The notes under the pieces are model-generated. The model saw nothing but the letters and a program-made list of their open reading frames with translations. It did no database searches and was not told where the DNA came from. Positions 60,001-64,000 of a stretch of 64,000 bases of DNA are shown in pieces (position 1 is the first letter of the stretch; every line of letters starts with the position of its first letter). The DNA comes from Streptomyces zagrosensis (lineage in GTDB: Bacteria > Actinomycetota > Actinomycetes > Streptomycetales > Streptomycetaceae). The translations under genes and the position numbers were made by a program. Location of the stretch: contig NZ_JACHJL010000009.1 in the NCBI RefSeq assembly GCF_014203645.1, forward strand, positions 248,001-312,000, in the 5' to 3' direction.

Positions 60001-61190
60001 AGGAGCCGCCAGTAGCCGCCTCGCCAGACGAGCCGTGGGCAGCCGGGCTGCGCCGGGGCCGGGCGCGTGGGGTGGGGGATAGGCCCTTGGCTCCCGATAG
60101 GCCCTCGGCCCCAGATGAGCCTGAGGTGGTCTCCGAACCGAACGGCGCCGGGGGTGCCCCCAGGGCTGGCTCAGTGCCGGGCCCGCAACGCGACCCGCTC
60201 GTGGTGGCCGCCGAGCGGACCATTCAGCTCTCGCTGCTCCAGGCCCCGGGTGCGCTGGAAGCGACGACAACACAACCCGGCGCGCCACAACCTAGCGCGC
60301 CACAAACCGGGGCGGCCCAGTCGCCCGCAAGGGCACCGCGCGCGGCGAACCTCCCTGTGAGTGGTCTAGCGGGCCCCGATGAGTCCCCTGACATCGGCCC
60401 GCGCACCGACAAGGGGCTGCCAAAGCGGAGTCCGAGAGTTGTTGCACCGCGCAAGGCCGTGGCGGGGGAACGCCGCAAGGTGGACGCCGAGGCGGTGCGT
60501 CGCCGCCTCGGCGGCTTCCAGCAAGGTGCGCAGCAAGGACGCCGGGACGCCGAGGCGGAGATCGCCGAACAGATCGTCACCCAACGCAGCCCGTTGGCAG
60601 CGGACGGGAAGGCACTGGACCGGGAGGCACAAGACCGGGAGCAGCAGGACCGGCGACCGTCCCAACCCCCGCAGCAGCGGCGTGACCACCCGCCCGCTGC
60701 CTGTCAGCACGAACAACCGAGGCGCGAACAAGCGCAGACCGCAGGAGATTTGGGGCAGCCGTCAGGCGACCAGCCACCACAGCGGCGACGGCAAGACGCG
60801 CCATCGCCCGGTCAACTGCCGTCCAACCCGCAGCAGGACCAGCCACCGCACCGCTCCCAGATCGAGCGGTCGCCGTACGACACGCCGCAGTCAGACGCAT
60901 CCCCGCACAACGCATCCCCGCACGACGCACCCCCTTACGACACATCCGACACATCCGACACGCCGCCGTCAGGCACACCGCTGTGCGGCCAACCGCCCCA
61001 CGGACAGGAGCGGCCTTACCGTTCGACGTACGAGCAGGAGCAGCATCATCAACCGTCGTCCGACCAAGGGCGGTATGACCAACCGCCGCACGGCCGGGAG
61101 CAGGACGATCGACCATCGAAGCAACGACACACACACCATCAAGCGGGGGCGCTGGACGCGGGTGGGACTGTCGAGGAGGCACGCAGTTGA
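57024..61190 (+). CDS. cvnA: Conservon sensor kinase-like protein (CvnA type) with very long low-complexity tail
   Basis: A 1388-residue protein. N-terminal TM helix (LVVSAIVIVAAVLAAGAPVIVAAV) and a second one near residue 325 bracket an extracytoplasmic sensor of about 290 residues (nitrate/nitrite-sensor-like helices). HAMP follows, then a coiled coil and an ATPase domain with HLIAELLENATVFSPPG, DEGIGMTADRLDELN and LGLGLYVVTRLAARHGV. The ordered part ends near residue 680. The remaining about 700 residues are Pro/Gln/Asp/His/Arg-rich repeats. Start ATG 57024 has GAGAGAAG. In conservons CvnA signals to a roadblock protein and a GTPase, encoded next. Confidence 0.9.
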   Translation: MWAPVRKRRLRGSKGERGEQTAVPVRRAHARSRLVVSAIVIVAAVLAAGAPVIVAAVDDVKEAQRCVDRAEAAMTAVALAHSLSDERDAMTAYVATGRSTASGAGVSEDVRSRVDRQIVDLRSSASDASVTFAGATKRLGELSRVRQRALAGPGSAAETFDAYTSAVQALHRAAGGTDPETLGPLGRVVEQASASRALLLGALASRGRQPGLAAAAQRTNVREQAAVADFEQTAPRGARERYARTVNDTEDTEVTAAKRYLAQLTDGPRLSSADLALDRERVGSALFARVNRMRDVETALTTEELTRAEKARDDEVTALELRAAVLAGCLLLAIAVSVHAARSLTRPLTALRVGALKLADDPAGAEPVVLGRRDAARGDEFCDVVRSVNQLYEGVGSQRARVAKLAAERGHLIEERQRLAAQIAEVRQECEELRQRKDEIETRLNGLRERVHSSFVNLALRTLGLVERQLTVIETMEENEQDPERLDTLFALDHLATGIRRYSENLLVIAGSERQSNHPGSVPLLDVLRAAISEVERYQRIRIQPLPPHAQVAGFAADSVSHLIAELLENATVFSPPGTEVHVSGWLLESGEVMLSVQDEGIGMTADRLDELNTRLADPVPEYCQGPQPEDPLGLGLYVVTRLAARHGVRVQLREQKQGGVTAVVVLPKPILPDRLLATGEAQPLALSSDSGWPGGDGLALPGPRSDSGPEIEVDSRAAPVYAHDGPADPSGQHHRYVRDSADDANDPHGAANLDGLNPPRGSHDHGPHAAPAGARSPVAPMVPHASADSGPAQEPDPAAPDPAAPSPGAPHTAAPHTAAPRLPATSYADTAHTPAAPDVHTGTAPYASADPDAHGPSRAAGPHGATDTGSGRTMRGPGVVPAPGAAPVADDAATESAQLSGGRREQRGGPASPGGREHPGHRGPVTAEPTSWQGEPWDDGPEADEPHRYGPPRVNEPRSAEPGRAGTPAANLAPEQSEADSPPGLRTAGPFEEPPVAASPDEPWAAGLRRGRARGVGDRPLAPDRPSAPDEPEVVSEPNGAGGAPRAGSVPGPQRDPLVVAAERTIQLSLLQAPGALEATTTQPGAPQPSAPQTGAAQSPARAPRAANLPVSGLAGPDESPDIGPRTDKGLPKRSPRVVAPRKAVAGERRKVDAEAVRRRLGGFQQGAQQGRRDAEAEIAEQIVTQRSPLAADGKALDREAQDREQQDRRPSQPPQQRRDHPPAACQHEQPRREQAQTAGDLGQPSGDQPPQRRRQDAPSPGQLPSNPQQDQPPHRSQIERSPYDTPQSDASPHNASPHDAPPYDTSDTSDTPPSGTPLCGQPPHGQERPYRSTYEQEQHHQPSSDQGRYDQPPHGREQDDRPSKQRHTHHQAGALDAGGTVEEARS

Positions 61191-61729
61191 CCGCAATGTT
61201 CCGGGGGGCGACCCCCGGGTCCCCGGCTACGGCTCCGGCCAGCCCCCATGCATACGGGCTGAGCAACGAGGCCCGCAACCTGCATTGGTTGCTGACCAAT
61301 TTGGTAGAGGAAGTGCCCGGCGTCATTTCGGTGGCCGTCGTGTCCTCCGATGGCCTGCTGTTGCTCTCCTCCGATCCGGAGGAGACCGCGGCGGCTGCTC
61401 GGCCGGCCAAGCCCGCGGAGGGTCAGGACGGGCCGAAGGGATCAAGTGCCGACCTCGCCACGATCGTCTCCGGGCTCGGCAGCCTGACCCTGGGCGCAGC
61501 GCAGTTGATGGATGGTGGGACCGTCAAGCAGACGATGGTCGCGATGGACGAGGGCAGCCTGTTTGTGATGTCGATCAGCGATGGTTCGCTGCTGGGCGTG
61601 CATGCGACACCGGACTGCGAGATGACCGTGGTCGCCTATCACATGGCGCTCTTCGTCGGTCGGGCCGGCCATGTGCTCACCCCGGAGCTCCGCAGCGAGC
61701 TGCGCAAGTCGGTGGAGTCGGCACGGTGA
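61187..61729 (+). CDS. cvnB: Roadblock/LC7-domain protein (CvnB type)
   Basis: A 180-residue protein: LSNEARNLHWLLTNLVEEVPGVISVAVVSSDGLLLLSS, split by an insertion of about 30 residues (AAARPAKPAEGQDGPKG), then ADLATIVSGLGSLTLGAAQLM and SLFVMSISDGSLLGVHA. Roadblock domains regulate small GTPases; CvnB acts with CvnD. The TTG at 61187 overlaps the cvnA stop and has GAGGAGG seven bases upstream, which favours it over ATG 61196. The stop overlaps the next start by GTGA. Confidence 0.92.
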   Translation: MTAMFRGATPGSPATAPASPHAYGLSNEARNLHWLLTNLVEEVPGVISVAVVSSDGLLLLSSDPEETAAAARPAKPAEGQDGPKGSSADLATIVSGLGSLTLGAAQLMDGGTVKQTMVAMDEGSLFVMSISDGSLLGVHATPDCEMTVVAYHMALFVGRAGHVLTPELRSELRKSVESAR

Positions 61730-62115
61730 GTACCACATCCAAGCCGCCGAGAAGGCGGCCAGCGCGCGTGCGGCCGTACAGCTTGACCGGCGGACGTACT
61801 CGGGTTGGGCATGTGCTGCTGGTCGAGACGTTCGTGGCCGCGCTCGACGCTCCCGAGGAGCGCCGCGAGCTGACCTCCGGCGGGCTGAACAGCCGCGTCC
61901 TGCCGGAGATCCGGGCCATCGTCGGGCTGTGCCGTCGAATGCGGTCGGTGGCCGAGGTGGCGGCGCTGCTCAAGATGCCGCTAGGTGTCGTGCGGGTGTT
62001 GCTCAGCGACCTTGCCGACCAGGGAAAGATTCGCGTATACGGCACTGGGCGAGGCACCGGGCAGCCGGATCGCGCGCTGCTGGAAAGGGTGCTCGGTGGA
62101 CTCCGCAGGCTCTGA
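61726..62115 (+). CDS. cvnC: DUF742 protein (CvnC type)
   Basis: A 129-residue DUF742 protein: VRPYSLTGGRTRVGHVLLVETFV, LPEIRAIVGLCRRMRSVAEVAALLKMPLGVVRVLLSDL, with a helix-turn-helix-like middle and a GKIRVYG end. Basic N-terminus (KPPRRRPARVR). The GTG start overlaps the cvnB stop. DUF742 proteins are found only in conservons and bind the other partners; biochemical role unclear. Confidence 0.93.
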   Translation: MSTTSKPPRRRPARVRPYSLTGGRTRVGHVLLVETFVAALDAPEERRELTSGGLNSRVLPEIRAIVGLCRRMRSVAEVAALLKMPLGVVRVLLSDLADQGKIRVYGTGRGTGQPDRALLERVLGGLRRL

Positions 62116-62959
62116 GACCGTGACGGCGATACCGGACATTGGCGATCCACCCCCTGGCCGGGCGCCAGGGGGCGCCGGCCAGAACGCCCACAACCCCGAG
62201 GCCCTGTCCGATCCCCTTGTCGGCGCCTCCCACGCTCCCCACGCCTCCCCATCATCCGACACAGACGACAGCCGCGCCGAGGGTGACCGGTACGTGCGCC
62301 AGGCCCCTGGTGGCGTGGCCGTTGTGGCCGCTGGCGGCCTCGATGAAGGCGATGTGGCCTGTCTGCTGGCCACGGAGGAGGGTCTGCAAAGCTGGCAGTT
62401 AGACCGTTCCCGTGCGCCGATCGCGACGAAGGTCGTGGTGGCGGGTGGGTTCGGGGTGGGTAAGACGACGTTTGTCGGCTCGGTCTCGGAGATCACTCCG
62501 TTGCAGACCGAGGCGTTGATGACGCAGGCCAGCGCCGGTGTGGACGACCTCGCGGCCACGCCGCAGAAGACCACGACCACGGTCGCCATGGACTTTGGCC
62601 GGGTCACTCTCGATTCCGATCTGGTCCTCTACCTGTTCGGCACCCCGGGCCAGCAGCGGTTTTGGTTCATGTGGGATGACCTGGTGCGGGGCGCCATCGG
62701 CGCCATCGTCATGGCCGATACCCGCCGGCTTGAGGACTGTTGGCCCGCGCTCGACTACTTCGAGAGCGGTGGGCTGCCGTATGTGGTGGCCGTCAACCAT
62801 TTCGAGGGCACCGAAAGATTCACGGCCGAGGACGTGCGCGACGCGCTGTCCGTGCCGCCTCACGTACCCATCGTGATCATGGACGCGCGGCGCCGGGTCA
62901 CGGTTGTGGATGCACTGCTGACACTGGTGGCCTATGCACTTGACGTGACGCCCGAGTGA
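62096..62959 (+). CDS. cvnD: Conservon small GTPase (CvnD type) with N-terminal extension
   Basis: A 287-residue ATP/GTP-binding protein. P-loop GGFGVGKTT (residues 117-125), switch region TTTTVAMDFGRV, LYLFGTPGQQRFWFMWDDL (DTPGQ-like motif) and the specificity region VVAVNHFEG. These are CvnD GTPases. The P-loop usually lies within the first 25 residues; here about 100 extra residues precede it, including a GGLDEGDVACLLATEEGLQ segment. GTG 62096, with AAAGGG upstream, overlaps the end of cvnC; GTG 62120 is an alternative. It is the GTPase regulated by the roadblock protein. Confidence 0.92.
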   Translation: MDSAGSETVTAIPDIGDPPPGRAPGGAGQNAHNPEALSDPLVGASHAPHASPSSDTDDSRAEGDRYVRQAPGGVAVVAAGGLDEGDVACLLATEEGLQSWQLDRSRAPIATKVVVAGGFGVGKTTFVGSVSEITPLQTEALMTQASAGVDDLAATPQKTTTTVAMDFGRVTLDSDLVLYLFGTPGQQRFWFMWDDLVRGAIGAIVMADTRRLEDCWPALDYFESGGLPYVVAVNHFEGTERFTAEDVRDALSVPPHVPIVIMDARRRVTVVDALLTLVAYALDVTPE

Positions 62960-62979
62960 CGTAGCGTCTGCCCCCGGTC

Positions 62980-63010
62980 GGGGAGCGAGCTGCTCTCCTC
63001 CGCCTTTTTG
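62980..63010 (+). terminator. Terminator hairpin after the conservon
   Basis: GGGGAGC (62980-62986) pairs with GCTCTCC (62992-62998) with one G-T pair and a 5-base loop. A T-run (CTTTTTGTTGTTG) follows, giving an intrinsic-type terminator, unusual in this genome. Confidence 0.6.
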
Positions 63011-63132
63011 TTGTTGTACGTGTCGCCAATTCGGCGGTCCGTCTCCGTGCCCCGCGTCCGCTCGTCTCCTGGGGCCGGCCATGCCGTTGAGGCCGGAGAC
63101 CGCCGCGTTTCGCTGTGAGAGAGAGCGTTGTC

Positions 63133-64000
63133 ATGCGGAAGATACTCATTGTCGGGGCCGGTCAGTCCGGCCTTCAGCTCGCCCTCGGCCTACAGTCCCA
63201 CGGGTACGAGGTCACCTTGATGTCCAACCGCACGGCCGACGAGATACGCACCGGGCGGGTCATGTCCACCCAGTGCATGTTCCACACGGCCCTCCAGCAC
63301 GAGCGCGATCTGCAACTCAACGGCTGGGAGGGCGAAGCGCCGCGTATCCAGGGTGTGGGAGTCTCCGTCGCCGGCCCGCCGGATGAGGGCACCGGGGCAT
63401 CCACCCGTCTGATCGACTGGGTTGGCAAGCTCGACCACTACGCGCAGTCCGTGGACCAGCGGCTGAAGATGGCGGGCTGGATGGAGGCGTTCGCCGAGCG
63501 TGGCGGGCAGGTCGTCATTCATGGCGTCGCCGTCTCCGACCTTGACTACCTCTCCCGCGCCTATGACCTGGTGTTGGTCGCGGCGGGCAAGGGCGAGCTG
63601 GTGTCGATGTTCGGGCGGGACGCGAGCCGCTCCCCGTATGACACCCCGCAGCGGGCGCTCGCCGTCGCCTATGTCCACGGCATGGGGCCGCGCCCCGAAC
63701 ACCCCGAGTTCGACGCGGTGCGCTGCAATCTCGTCCCGGGTGTCGGCGAACTGTTCGTGATGCCGACGCTGACCAACTCCGGCCGCGCCGACATCCTCTT
63801 CTGGGAGGGCATACCCGGCGGGCCACTCGACGTCTTCCAGGGCATCAAAGACCCGAACAAACACCTGGAGCTGACGCTGGAGCTGCTGGCCAGGTTCACG
63901 CCGTGGGAGTACGCGCGCTCGACCAAGGTGGAGTTGACGGACGCGTGCGGCACCCTCGCCGGGCGGTACGCGCCGACCGTACGGCACCCTGTGGGGCAGC
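63133..64000 (+). CDS. StyA-like FAD-dependent monooxygenase (styrene/indole monooxygenase family), cut at window end
   Basis: About 289 residues are visible; the frame is open at base 64000. N-terminal FAD-binding Rossmann motif: RKILIVGAGQSGLQLALGLQ, then LMSNRTADEIRTGRVMSTQCMFHTAL, a stretch typical of the StyA subgroup of two-component flavin monooxygenases. Later DLVLVAAGKGELVSMFGRD fits the expected fold. StyA-like proteins oxygenate indole or styrene with an external flavin reductase. The ATG 63133 follows GAGAGAG. It follows the conservon across a terminator; such genes often sit beside conservons in Streptomyces, but a joint role is not shown. Confidence 0.88.
   Translation, partial: MRKILIVGAGQSGLQLALGLQSHGYEVTLMSNRTADEIRTGRVMSTQCMFHTALQHERDLQLNGWEGEAPRIQGVGVSVAGPPDEGTGASTRLIDWVGKLDHYAQSVDQRLKMAGWMEAFAERGGQVVIHGVAVSDLDYLSRAYDLVLVAAGKGELVSMFGRDASRSPYDTPQRALAVAYVHGMGPRPEHPEFDAVRCNLVPGVGELFVMPTLTNSGRADILFWEGIPGGPLDVFQGIKDPNKHLELTLELLARFTPWEYARSTKVELTDACGTLAGRYAPTVRHPVGQ

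Overview
The window is high-GC actinobacterial DNA, almost certainly from a Streptomyces. Support comes from GTG and TTG starts, GTGA/ATGA gene overlaps, a conservon operon, a fused 2-oxoglutarate decarboxylase/E1 gene (kgd/sucA), an HspR-type HAIR operator in front of lon, and a DUF6104 small protein. From memory, the block kgd, two-component pair, spermidine-synthase-like gene and lon matches S. coelicolor SCO5281-SCO5285. Here about 9 kb of extra DNA (about 39-48 kb) separates the last two.

Layout. 0-6 kb: a CGNR-type regulator divergent from an MFS exporter, a small membrane protein, a tandem-ABM monooxygenase-like protein, and a PadR-DUF4097 operon with a likely autoregulatory operator. 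6-11 kb: an A-T-TE synthetase of the aryl-pyruvate-dimerising class, an NAD-dependent reductase and a SnoaL-like protein. This trio matches the p-terphenyl pathway (ech/ter type: polyporic acid synthetase, reductase, dehydratase). The leader in front of it is full of nested inverted repeats. 11-15.7 kb: nitroreductase/TetR pair with 18-nt tandem repeats between them, a hypothetical protein, a secreted beta-lactamase-like serine hydrolase and the DUF6104 gene.

16-30 kb is the most interesting part. It is a co-directional run of Trypco1, trypsin-VMAP-C, a 40-codon coupling ORF, MoxR AAA+ ATPase, a vWA protein of the SAV_2336 type, an FxSxx-COOH RiPP precursor ending F-N-S-A-C, the radical SAM/SPASM enzyme FxsB, a HEXXH protein, and a TIR-NB-ARC-TPR protein (FxsT). 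A MoxR-vWA-VMAP conflict-type module thus sits head-to-tail with a cyclophane-peptide pathway and a STAND-type receptor, which suggests one sensing or immunity system. This joint role is inference.

30-39 kb: kgd, an OmpR-type two-component pair interrupted by a low-complexity ORF, and a spermidine-synthase-like protein with a large internal low-complexity insertion. 39-48 kb: rhomboid-like protein, HxlR regulator, decayed VOC and IS21 (istB) remnants, a NarL/DesK-type two-component system beside an MMPL transporter, and about 1.6 kb of gene-poor DNA. 48-56.6 kb: lon with HAIR operator, a lipoprotein, a TetR-controlled NAD(P)H oxidoreductase with three matching operators, a GH25 lysozyme, MarR and a PP2C-like protein. 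57-64 kb: a conservon (sensor kinase-like, roadblock, DUF742, GTPase) followed by a StyA-like flavin monooxygenase cut by the window end.
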